A stretch of DNA of 8,631 nucleotides from Candidatus Omnitrophota bacterium. Its GTDB lineage: Bacteria > Omnitrophota > Omnitrophia > Omnitrophales > JACROU01. Position 1 is the first letter of the stretch. Every line of letters starts with the position of its first letter. The notes beneath the pieces are model-generated. The model searched no databases and was not told the origin of the DNA. It worked only from the letters and a program-made list of their open reading frames with translations. Position numbers and translations under genes: made by a program. Shown here one piece after another: positions 1 to 7,500 of this stretch. Location of the stretch: contig JACQQR010000141.1 in the NCBI GenBank assembly GCA_016206875.1, positions 1 through 8,631 on the forward strand. Reading direction: 5' to 3'.

Positions 1-1
1 G

Positions 2-2083
2 TCCGGCGAGTTTTGGGTTGCGACGCCTGTTCATTTGGCTGAGCTTAAAGAAGAAACCAGCGCCCGCATTTCTCCCGAAGAAATGGAAGAGCATGTAGCC
101 CGATTTGTCAAAAATCATCCGGGTTTTGAGCTTCTGGCGCATTCTCAAAAAGTCATTTCAGTTTCTTCCCTGGCTGAGCTTGTGCAAAGCATCGAGGCCG
201 GCTACGCGCGCGGCGAGAAAGATCAAAGCCTCGCGCTTCGAGCCATGGCCGACGCCGCAGGAACCGTGCCCGGCGCCTTAGCCGCCGCCGGCGGCCGCCA
301 GACTGTAGACATCGGAGTGAATATCCGCCAGGACCGCCAGCGCCTGGTGAAAGAACGTTTGCTCGCTTCGCCTGCGGCGAAATATCTGGCGTATGTTTCG
401 CCGCAGCCGCATGTGAATACTCAAACTCCGGAAAGTTATTGGATCGAGCCGCTTCGTGTGCCGCACGTTTTATCCGATGTGCTCGATGAGCACGGCATAG
501 CGCTCACCATCGTTACCGACAGGCAAAAAGAAACTATTTTGAATGAAATTTTCCGCGGCGGCAGGCCGCGCAATGAAAAGTCAGCCAAAGAAACTTTTAT
601 CAATCACGATTTGCCGCTTCACCCCGCGTCAGGAAAAAAACTTCGCGATTCGGAATTTTATCTCATGCCCCGCCTCTCTTCTGATCTGGTGGGCGAGTCC
701 ACTTGCCAAGCCGTCCGTAGCGCCTCTGACGGCAGTGTCATTGTGGCCAATGTCTCCAATATGGATTTAATGGGGCATGCCATCAAAGAAAAAAACCCGC
801 ATCCCGGCGATGAATTTTGGAAAGCCGGAATAGAAGGGGTGCGCGCCGCCGACGATCAAATCGGACGGATTGTAGAGGCCGTGCGCGAGAAAAAAGGCTG
901 GTTATTGGTGAGCTCCGACCACGGTATGCTGGAAGACTTACAGGTGCCCGGCCATACACGAACGCCCGTGCCGCTTTATATCATTGGGTATCCCGAAGGC
1001 CGCGAGGAAAAGCCTGAGCTGGTGCAATATCAAGGCACTCAAGATGAAGTGGCGCCCACCATTCTTCAAATTCTGGGTTTGGATATTCCAAAAGAAATGA
1101 CAGGAAAGCCGCTTTTGGCGAATGCGAAAGGGGATCCAAAACAAGTCGTGGTCTATGTTGTGCTCGACGGCTATGCCGAAGGTGATGCAAACTATGAATG
1201 GAATTTGGTAGAGAGGGCCCGTGAGCTGGGTTTCACCAAAAATCTGGATTATTTGCGCAGCCATGGGGCCCGGGCCATTCACGAGGCCTCAGGCCTTCGT
1301 GCCGGGGTGCGCGGCGGAGCCGAAGATTTTTCTGCCGCGGAGCGCCTGAGCTCCAAGCAGGTATTCGAACTTCTTGAGCACAACGCGGCCATTCACAGCC
1401 TCTCGTTTTGTGATTACACGGCAAAAGCGCTTCGTTCCAAAGTCATCGAAATTCTCAGAGTGAAGAACGACCGCGCACGCGCGCTGTATGAGGTACAACA
1501 CAACCCATTTCTGAATGAACGCTATTTTGTGATTGAAAATATTCAAGACGGCGTGCTCACTGCCTGGGTGGTGGACCCAACTCAATCGGGCAGTACAGAG
1601 TTCAATCACTGGACTATGGGCGCCGGCCGCGTGGTCACTCAGCCGATTGTGTTGGCCGATTTGGCGTATGCCGATGGCTCGGCTTTTAAGTCACAGGCGC
1701 TCGGGAAAGCGCTGGAAATCGCCGCATCCAATGGCTATGTAAATCTTGATATGATTTTGCAAGAAGCCGCCATTCATGGTTCCCAGAGGCATTTGTACTA
1801 CTTGATGAATTTTTTCTTGAAGCACAATGTCTCTACTTTTTATGTGGACCTGGCCTTCGACGGCCGCGATGAGGAAAATGGCCGGGGACTTACGCGCTTG
1901 AAAGCTTTGCTAGAGGCAGTACAATACTTCGAGTGGCGCTATGGCCGGCCGGTGCATTTGATAGTACGGCGTATCGAAGGCCGTGAACGCATGTATCAGC
2001 GCGCCAAAGATCAAGAAGATGTCATTCGCCATTCGGCCAATTATCTTTTATTTGGGCCGTATGCGGTAATTTATAGGAGGTAG
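2..2083 (+). CDS. gpmI: Phosphoglycerate mutase-like protein (cofactor-independent family), 5' truncated, domains in permuted order
   Basis: The frame is open to the left edge, so the true start lies outside; the TTG at 35 has no ribosome site. Residues are numbered from that TTG. The family interconverts 3- and 2-phosphoglycerate using two Mn ions. Residues 45-105 match the end of the transferase domain (SYARGE-like stretch; R98 and R101 in VNIRQDR). Residues 140-360 match the C-terminal phosphatase half: K165, D244 and H248 (NMDLMGH), D295-H296 (SSDHG), H307 (GHTRTPVP), then the family's usual end (APTILQILGL, EMTGKPL). The chain then continues with the family's N-terminal half: D378 (VVLDGY), T521 where Ser is usual, GAGRVVTQ, H581, R611-D612 (DGRD), R650 and R656. 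About 86 extra residues lie between ASG (418-420) and T521. Either a circular permutation or a tandem one-and-a-half copy explains this; the missing 5' end decides. Family call strong; activity inferred. Confidence 0.82.
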   Translation, partial: SGEFWVATPVHLAELKEETSARISPEEMEEHVARFVKNHPGFELLAHSQKVISVSSLAELVQSIEAGYARGEKDQSLALRAMADAAGTVPGALAAAGGRQTVDIGVNIRQDRQRLVKERLLASPAAKYLAYVSPQPHVNTQTPESYWIEPLRVPHVLSDVLDEHGIALTIVTDRQKETILNEIFRGGRPRNEKSAKETFINHDLPLHPASGKKLRDSEFYLMPRLSSDLVGESTCQAVRSASDGSVIVANVSNMDLMGHAIKEKNPHPGDEFWKAGIEGVRAADDQIGRIVEAVREKKGWLLVSSDHGMLEDLQVPGHTRTPVPLYIIGYPEGREEKPELVQYQGTQDEVAPTILQILGLDIPKEMTGKPLLANAKGDPKQVVVYVVLDGYAEGDANYEWNLVERARELGFTKNLDYLRSHGARAIHEASGLRAGVRGGAEDFSAAERLSSKQVFELLEHNAAIHSLSFCDYTAKALRSKVIEILRVKNDRARALYEVQHNPFLNERYFVIENIQDGVLTAWVVDPTQSGSTEFNHWTMGAGRVVTQPIVLADLAYADGSAFKSQALGKALEIAASNGYVNLDMILQEAAIHGSQRHLYYLMNFFLKHNVSTFYVDLAFDGRDEENGRGLTRLKALLEAVQYFEWRYGRPVHLIVRRIEGRERMYQRAKDQEDVIRHSANYLLFGPYAVIYRR
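2075..2080 (+). promoter_or_regulatory. Shine-Dalgarno of cysE inside the end of the upstream gene
   Basis: AGGAGG encodes the last two Arg codons of the mutase-like protein and sits 9 nt before the cysE ATG. Stop and start are 6 nt apart. This fixes the cysE start and points to translational coupling within one transcript. Confidence 0.8.
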
Positions 2084-2089
2084 TGGCTC

Positions 2090-2758
2090 ATGTTCCACAC
2101 CCTGCGCAAAGACTGGAAAGCCATATTTGAGCGCGACCCCGCCGCCTGCACTCCGCTGGGATGGCTCGAAGTAATTTTATCGTACTCGGGTTTCCATGCC
2201 ATGCTGGCCTACAGGCTGGCGCATTTTCTCGATCAGCTGGGCATTCCTTTGCTTCCGCGTCTCATCTCGCAATTTGCGCGGTTCTTGACAGGAATCGAAA
2301 TCCACCCGGCCGCTAAAATCGGATACGGATTTTTTATCGATCACGGCATGGGTGTGGTGATTGGAGAAACTTCTGAAATTGGCAATAATGTCACGCTATA
2401 TCAAGGCGTAACCTTGGGCGGCACCGGCAAAGAACGCGGCAAGCGCCATCCCACGATTGGCGATCACGTGGTGATCGGGGCAGGAGCCAAAGTAATCGGG
2501 AATATCAAGATCGGCGCCGGCTCGAAAATCGGCGCCGGTTCTGTGGTCGTGCATTCTGTGCCGGAAGGCTGCACTGTTGTGGGCGTTCCCGGTGAAGTCG
2601 TCCGGCGCAATGGCAATAAAATCGGCGCCCTCGGCACATTGGATCACACCGACATGCCCGACCCCGTGGAAGAACTGCGTAACCGCACCATTTACCTGCA
2701 AAAAGAAATCGACGAGCTCGAACAAAAGCTCAAAAAAGCCAAAAATCCCGGCAAATAG
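2090..2758 (+). CDS. cysE: Serine O-acetyltransferase (CysE)
   Basis: Transfers acetyl from acetyl-CoA to L-serine, giving O-acetylserine, the direct precursor of cysteine; cytoplasmic. The 222-residue length matches the short CysE type (as in Bacillus) that lacks the long N-terminal helical extension of the E. coli enzyme. Visible landmarks are RDPA at 15-18, GFHAMLAYRLAH at 34-45, IHPAAKIG at 71-78 opening the left-handed beta-helix of hexapeptide repeats, the D84-H85 catalytic pair (IDHGMG), the VTLGGTGK loop at 107-114, RHP at 119-121 and AGAKVIGNIKIG at 131-142. After the helix, residues 190-218 are rich in E/K/L and look like a short coiled coil rather than the usual inhibitor-binding tail, so feedback control by cysteine may differ. 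It lies 6 nt after the mutase-like gene, probably in the same operon. No cysK is visible. Identification is secure. Confidence 0.96.
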   Translation: MFHTLRKDWKAIFERDPAACTPLGWLEVILSYSGFHAMLAYRLAHFLDQLGIPLLPRLISQFARFLTGIEIHPAAKIGYGFFIDHGMGVVIGETSEIGNNVTLYQGVTLGGTGKERGKRHPTIGDHVVIGAGAKVIGNIKIGAGSKIGAGSVVVHSVPEGCTVVGVPGEVVRRNGNKIGALGTLDHTDMPDPVEELRNRTIYLQKEIDELEQKLKKAKNPGK

Positions 2759-2765
2759 GCAGATT

Positions 2766-2795
2766 GACAAATTTTGGCTATAGCCTAAATTTGCC
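2766..2795 (+). repeat. Near-palindrome, copy 1 of a tandem pair
   Basis: A 30-nt inverted repeat with no spacer, centred at 2780/2781 on GGCTATAGCC; 13 of 15 arm positions pair. It contains TTGACA at 2764-2769 (overlapping the left end) and, 16 nt later, TAAATT. It follows the cysE stop by 7 nt. As RNA it could fold with a UAUA loop but has no following U-run, so it is not called as a terminator. Confidence 0.8.
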
Positions 2796-2823
2796 TTGAC
2801 AAATTTTGGCTATAGCCTAAAAT
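2796..2823 (+). promoter_or_regulatory. Sigma-70-like promoter for a possibly leaderless ATPase transcript
   Basis: TTGACA (2796-2801, full consensus) is followed after 16 nt by TAAAAT (2818-2823, five of six). Transcription would start near 2830, which is the A of the ATPase ATG. No ribosome-binding sequence precedes that ATG. The palindrome fills the spacer and both promoter boxes. The upstream copy has a weaker version (TTGACA, 16 nt, TAAATT). Inferred from sequence only. Confidence 0.6.
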
Positions 2824-2827
2824 TGTC
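2798..2827 (+). repeat. Near-palindrome, copy 2 of a tandem pair; putative operator
   Basis: The second copy begins 32 nt after the first. 25 nt are identical between copies (2764-2788 and 2796-2820). Centred at 2812/2813, 13 of 15 arm positions pair. It ends 2 nt before the ATPase start codon. Two-fold symmetry over a promoter suggests a dimeric repressor site; 32 nt is about three helical turns, so two dimers could sit on the same face. The binding protein is unknown. Confidence 0.75.
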
Positions 2828-2829
2828 GT

Positions 2830-4068
2830 ATGATCCCCCGACTGATTTCCTCTACGGTCTTTTCGGATTCTTTAGGACGACAAATGCGTTTTATCGCCGG
2901 TCCCCGGCAAAGCGGAAAAACCACATTGGCCAAAATGTTTTTACGAGAAGTGGGGGACGAAGCCTTTTATTATAATTGGGATACCCATCCTGTTATTGAA
3001 AAATTCCGGGAAAACCCCGCTTTTCTGAAAGAAGATTTATTCACTCTTCCGAAAGATGAAAAAAAGAAGCTCAAGCATTGGGTTTGTTTTGATGAAATTC
3101 ACAAAATGCCCCAATGGAAAAATATTTTAAAAGGCCAGTTTGACACCTTAGAAGATCAGATTCAATTTATTATTACCGGCAGTGCCCGGTTGGATATGTT
3201 TCGCCGTTCGGGGGACAGTTTAGCCGGCCGCTATTTTATGTTCCGTCTCTTACCCTTCAATTTATTTGAATTAACTCGTTTTTCTTCCGACATTCTTTCT
3301 TTTTTGCCCGACCCGGTTCAATTTATTGAAAGCCGCGTGAGTTCAGTAAGAAAAAAGAGTAAATCAGTTTTTAAAAATCTTTTCGATCTCAATGGTTTTC
3401 CAGAACCTTTTTTGAACGGTGAAGAAAAGTTCATAACACTTTGGCGGAGGAATTACGAGGATAGGTTAGTTCGAGGTGATTTACGAGATTTAACCCGCAT
3501 CGAGGAATTAGAAAATATCTCGCGTCTTATTCAACTATTGCCCGGAAGAATTGCAAGCCCATTATCCGTTAACTCACTTGCCGAAGACTTGAGTAAAAGT
3601 TTTGACGCAGTTTCAAATTATTTGCGCGCTTTGAAGTTGTGCTTCTTTCTTTTTGAAGTACCGGTATATAGCAAAAAAATATCCAGAAGCATTAAAAAAG
3701 AAAAGAAAATTTATTTTTATGATTGGTCTTTGATTACCGATCTAGGTTCTCGGTTTGAAAATTATATTGCCTGCGAACTTCTTAGCTGGCTTTCTTTCTG
3801 GCATGACAGCGGCTTGGGCGATTTTGAATTAAAATATCTCCGAACTCGTGATGGAAGAGAAATCGATTTTGTGCTGGTCAAAGACGCAGTGCCCTGGTTA
3901 TTGATAGAAGCTAAAATGAAAACTGAACCTGTTGGGGTTCATGTATTTCACTATCAAAAATTGCTGGGAGACATCCCTTTTATTCAGTTGGTTTGCGAAG
4001 AAAATATCTTAAAAGTCTGCGAAAACAAGCAATTTATTATTTCTGCATCCCGGTTTTTATCTGCCTAA
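2830..4068 (+). CDS. AAA ATPase with C-terminal DUF4143 domain
   Basis: A 412-residue protein of the widespread ATP-binding AAA_14/DUF4143 group, often multicopy and of unsettled function. Domain order: P-loop GPRQSGKT at 24-31; Walker B WVCFDE at 84-89 (D88, E89), running into IHKMPQWKNILK; sensor-type strand FIITGSARLDM at 113-123 followed by SLAGRYFMFRLLPFNLFEL, typical of the family; a helical middle part; then a C-terminal domain with E344-x-D346 and E360-A-K362, resembling a PD-(D/E)xK nuclease-like core. Whether that core is catalytic is not known. The ATG at 2830 is chosen because translation from it begins with the usual family N-terminus (MIPRLI). No Shine-Dalgarno is visible, and the promoter sits directly upstream. 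The gene is clearly richer in A+T than the mutase-cysE pair, suggesting transfer. No terminator separates it from the DUF2283 gene. Confidence 0.9.
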   Translation: MIPRLISSTVFSDSLGRQMRFIAGPRQSGKTTLAKMFLREVGDEAFYYNWDTHPVIEKFRENPAFLKEDLFTLPKDEKKKLKHWVCFDEIHKMPQWKNILKGQFDTLEDQIQFIITGSARLDMFRRSGDSLAGRYFMFRLLPFNLFELTRFSSDILSFLPDPVQFIESRVSSVRKKSKSVFKNLFDLNGFPEPFLNGEEKFITLWRRNYEDRLVRGDLRDLTRIEELENISRLIQLLPGRIASPLSVNSLAEDLSKSFDAVSNYLRALKLCFFLFEVPVYSKKISRSIKKEKKIYFYDWSLITDLGSRFENYIACELLSWLSFWHDSGLGDFELKYLRTRDGREIDFVLVKDAVPWLLIEAKMKTEPVGVHVFHYQKLLGDIPFIQLVCEENILKVCENKQFIISASRFLSA

Positions 4069-4100
4069 ATCTGGAAAATAAATTCGAACAAATAAACAGT

Positions 4101-4129
4101 TTGCAAGTGATTTAATTGGATGCTAGTCT
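4101..4129 (+). promoter_or_regulatory. Weak promoter candidate for the DUF2283 gene
   Basis: TTGCAA at 4101-4106 is followed after 17 nt by TAGTCT, preceded by TGC as in an extended -10. A start near 4136 would exclude the ATG at 4120 and favour the ATG at 4171. The match is poor and read-through from the ATPase gene is equally likely. Confidence 0.3.
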
Positions 4130-4170
4130 CTGCCGTATGTTTTCTGTTAAACAAGGGAATCAATTATATT

Positions 4171-4392
4171 ATGGAAGCGTTGAGAATTTTAGAAGGAAAA
4201 CCTTCGTTGAATTGGGAATATGATGAAGAAGCAGATGTTCTGTATATTTCGGTCGGCAAACCTCGAATTGCAATCGGTGTGGATATAGGAGAAGGCGTTG
4301 TAGTTCGATATGATGAAAAGAAGCAAGAGGTGGTTGGCGTTACTATTATTGGTTTTCTAGCCAGAACGTTACAAAATTTAAAGGCAGCATAG
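4171..4392 (+). CDS. DUF2283 family small protein
   Basis: A 73-residue protein. Residues 14-30 (NWEYDEEADVLYISVGK) and 43-62 (VVVRYDEKKQEVVGVTIIGF) match the DUF2283 pattern: Y-D-x-x-A-D-x-L-Y, then a D-Y-D-x-x-G-x-x-V-G-I-E-like strand. Members are small beta-rich proteins of unknown function, often paired with a DUF4258 gene in what has been proposed to be a toxin-antitoxin arrangement; no such partner is present here. The in-frame ATG at 4120 would add 17 residues that do not look like the family, so 4171 is preferred; AAGGGA at 4153-4158 is a weak ribosome site. It follows the ATPase by about 100 nt and ends before a strong terminator, so it may be the last gene of that unit. Confidence 0.75.
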   Translation: MEALRILEGKPSLNWEYDEEADVLYISVGKPRIAIGVDIGEGVVVRYDEKKQEVVGVTIIGFLARTLQNLKAA

Positions 4393-4440
4393 TACCGCAT
4401 TCCATTTAATTTTGTAGGTACGCGGTACCATACGGTTTGT

Positions 4441-4461
4441 AAATGGGCGTAGCCCATTTTT
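4441..4461 (+). terminator. Intrinsic terminator after the DUF2283 gene
   Basis: AAATGGGC (4441-4448) pairs perfectly with GCCCATTT (4452-4459) around a GTA loop, and the strand continues as a run of five T (4457-4461). It closes the ATPase-DUF2283 unit and separates it from the next gene. Confidence 0.82.
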
Positions 4462-4463
4462 AA

Positions 4464-4493
4464 TTGTCATGCCGTAATAGTTCGTTTTATAGA
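4464..4493 (+). promoter_or_regulatory. Promoter candidate for the long exported protein
   Basis: TTGTCA (4464-4469, five of six) and TATAGA (4488-4493, four of six) are separated by 18 nt, directly after the terminator. Transcription would start near 4500, at or past the TTG at 4499, which argues that the protein starts at the ATG at 4526. Confidence 0.5.
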
Positions 4494-4506
4494 TTCAATT
4501 GAAAGT

Positions 4507-4521
4507 GAGGTTCATAACCTC
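4507..4521 (+). promoter_or_regulatory. Small hairpin holding the only ribosome-site-like sequence
   Basis: GAGGTT (4507-4512) pairs with AACCTC (4516-4521) around CAT. GAGG is the best Shine-Dalgarno match before the ATG at 4526, but it lies 15 nt away and would be paired in this stem, so initiation could be weak or controlled. Inference only. Confidence 0.35.
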
Positions 4522-4525
4522 CGAA

Positions 4526-7500
4526 ATGCGACTTCAATTTCAGAAAATTTCAGCCTTATTCATTTCATGCGCCGTCATTGCAACGCAGATTTTCCCTTCC
4601 CAAGCCCTTGCGCTTTCTCCCCCAAGTGCGCCCCGCGGCGAAATTATATTTATTTCCGACTTGCACGCCGATGAAGCCTCACAGTTGGCCGTAGAAAAAA
4701 TTCTTCAAGAGATCACTGAGCGCGAAACAATCGATTTTATTGCCTTGGAAGGCGGGTGGGGCCGTCTGACGCCGGAAGCGCTCGATTTCGTCCGGGACCC
4801 GGCCCAAAACCGCCGGGTACTGCTTCACATCCTGCGTCATGGAGAGCTGACCGGCGCCGAGCTCTTTGCTGCCCAGTCAAAAAGCCCTATTCCATGTGAA
4901 GGCGCCGAAGAAAAGGCGCTCTTTGCAAAATATTTTTTTATTCTAGAAAAAATTCTTTCCCGCCAAAGTGAGGTCAATGCATTTCTTCAAAAATTAAGAG
5001 CCGGGTTATTAGACGAGGCCCATAAAACAGTCAATAAAAATTTACGCGAATTTCTTTTGGGCGAAATAGTCTGGGAAGAAAGCCGTGTGGATCTCATCGG
5101 GCATGTCCGGCAGCTTGAAAAATTTTATCTGCAAACGCATCCATCCAAACTTTCCGACATTCGCAATCAGTTTCAGTATCCGAATATTCTGCGGATGCTT
5201 GCGCTTTCGAAAGTTCGGGACAATGTTGACAATGATTTCCCCCTCCCCCTTTTCAAAGGAGAGGGTACACATTTTTCTACCCGCTCTTTTCTCGAATCCT
5301 TATGGGACCAGGCGCAATCCTCCGGCCGCCCATTACAACTATCCCGTCCGCTAAAAAACCATCTCCGTTTCCGCATCCTTCAAGAGGAGCTTGAAGCGCG
5401 AAACTTGTTAGAGGAAATCAAGCGTTTGCGTCACGAAATTGCCTTACGTTTGGCTGTACGGCCCAAGGAGAAAAAGTTTCTGCGCACATGGCGCAAAGCG
5501 CAGTTACTCGCCAAACTCCTGCGCTTGGAGTTGAGCCAGGGGGAGTGGGAAGGAATTCGAAAGTCGAAAGTCGAAAATCAAATGGAAGAGATTGTTTTGG
5601 CTTCTAAATTTCGATTTTCGAATTTCGTTTTTCGGCTTTGTCTGGATTTTTACCGCGGCGCACAGCTTCGCGACCGGGCGATGGCGCGCAACATGGAGCG
5701 CTTGTTCCAATCGCGCAACGCCAAAAAAGCCATCTTGGTAGCCGGCGGTTTTCACAAAGAGCCGCTCGAGCGCCTGCTCCGCGCCCGTGGTTTTTCTGTG
5801 CGCACAGTCGAGCCCAATTTTTATCTCTCAAGCCAAGAAGGTCTCACCCGGCTTGCCGGGAAAATGCATTCCATTCATTATCAAAACGCCATTTTAAACC
5901 GTTCCATTCTTTCGTCATCCTTAGCCACCATGCCCGATGAGCTCAAAATGAAACCGGCCGGGGAATTTCTGCTTCCCGTGAACTTTGCCATGCTGCTTGC
6001 CTTAGCAAAAGAAAAAATGGACTCATTGAAAATCAAAAAACAGGCCATAGCGTCTCCCGCGTCCTCATCCGCATCCCGAACGGTTTCAAGCAGAAGGCCA
6101 AGAAAGCTTCTGAAGCGCTCCTTGTGGATCCGGCAGTTTGCCGTTTTTGCTATTGCCGGGTTTTTAGCAGTGGGATGTACGGCCCGTGAGCAAAAAGTTG
6201 CTTCAGAAAAAACAAACATTGGCTCAGTGAGTTCCGGCATAGCCGCGATTTCTTCGCATGTCTCACCCGGCAAACACGTCTCCAAATCTACGACACATAA
6301 GCCGAGCAATCAAGGCATCAATTGGGAGCGTGAATTTCGAAGGCTTCACCACATCGTGCCCCGTCCGGGAGGGAAAAGCTTAGGTGCCATTGCTTCTGGC
6401 TCACCGCCCCGAGCCTCCAGCTTGGGCAGCGCGCCACTCGATTTGAAAAGCCCGTGGACTCAAATGGGAAATGCTTTTAAAGACTCGCAGTTGCACATGC
6501 AGCTTCTGATTGTAACTGAATGGGAACCGGTGTCTTTTGATTTCAAGGGAGAAATTCGAAATGATATGTTGCGAGTGCGATTGATAAAAGGCCGCTTGGC
6601 TTCCAACCATCCCAACGTAGACATCACGATTCTCTCGGCCAGCCCCTTGGGAACGAGGAAGAAAGGTTATGTAATTGATGTACGCGCGCCTATAACAATG
6701 AGCCCGCGCGAAGTTTTCGAAAAAATCTCACAACACCCCGATTTTCCTAGAGAAGATGAAAAATGGCAATCCGCATTAAACCAGGCTACCAAAGCGTCGA
6801 GTTTGGGATCGCTGAGAGGCTTGGAAATTTTTGATGTGTGGGCGGGGCTGGAAACTCCGGGCGGATATGTTCGTGCCCGGGGCACGGTGGATCCAGCCAT
6901 GATGTTTCCCTGGCATAGGCGAGGGAAGCAGGCGGCATCTTTTTCGAGGGCTGAGATGGAAAAATGGCTCGGGCCGAGAGAAATTCCGCTGGCTTTGATT
7001 CGAGTGAGCACCCACCAAATGGCGCCGGGCGGCGAGCCTTCTTTACACCGGCAAGACAGCTTTTACGGAATTCTTTTGGAAGATCCGCAAAGGGCGTTAG
7101 TTTTGTGGTTGAAAATGGTTCCCGCGCCGGACGGGTCCGGAAATTTTATTCTTCAAAGAGGCCAGATGAGGGGATATGGCCGGAGGCTCGGCGGCGAACC
7201 ATTGGGAAAAAAAATTGGGCAAGTAGAACAGCACTTTAACCGTAAAAAATTTAAACTAAAACCGTTTGTACCGGCTACTTTTACTTTCGCCTCCAGTTTA
7301 GGAAAAAATGGGAGCTCCATCTCCGCCGCGAGTTTGGGGGCTGTGCTTTTTGCGGCTCGCGTCTGTGACAATTTACTTTCGCCCGAAATCTTGCAGCCAG
7401 CGGATAAAGCCCGCGAGTTATTGGCGCTTTTGGAAGAGACTCGAAGTATACCTTCCGTGCCGCAATCGCCCGCTTCTTTCGATCCCCTCACCGGCCATCT

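Noticed and set aside
35..37. TTG as start of the mutase-like gene
   Set aside because: The frame is open back to position 2 with no ribosome site before the TTG, so the gene runs off the window.
938..1282. Minus-strand open frames of 60-114 codons across the mutase-like gene
   Set aside because: They overlap a well-supported coding frame, match no family I recognise and have no initiation signals.
2764..2827. Two-unit repeat read as a short CRISPR array or MITE
   Set aside because: Only two units separated by 7 nt, far too short for spacers, and no target-site duplication is evident; promoter-operator is the simpler reading.
4120..4170. Upstream ATG for the DUF2283 protein
   Set aside because: The added 17 residues are unlike the family, and the weak promoter candidate would start transcription after this ATG.
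4392..4429. GTACCGC/GCGGTAC and GGTAC/GTACC inverted repeats before the terminator
   Set aside because: The arms are only 5-7 nt and mutually exclusive, with no T-run; the hairpin at 4441 is a far better terminator.
4499..4525. TTG start adding nine residues to the long exported protein
   Set aside because: It coincides with the predicted transcription start; ATG at 4526 gives a more typical signal peptide. Not fully excluded.
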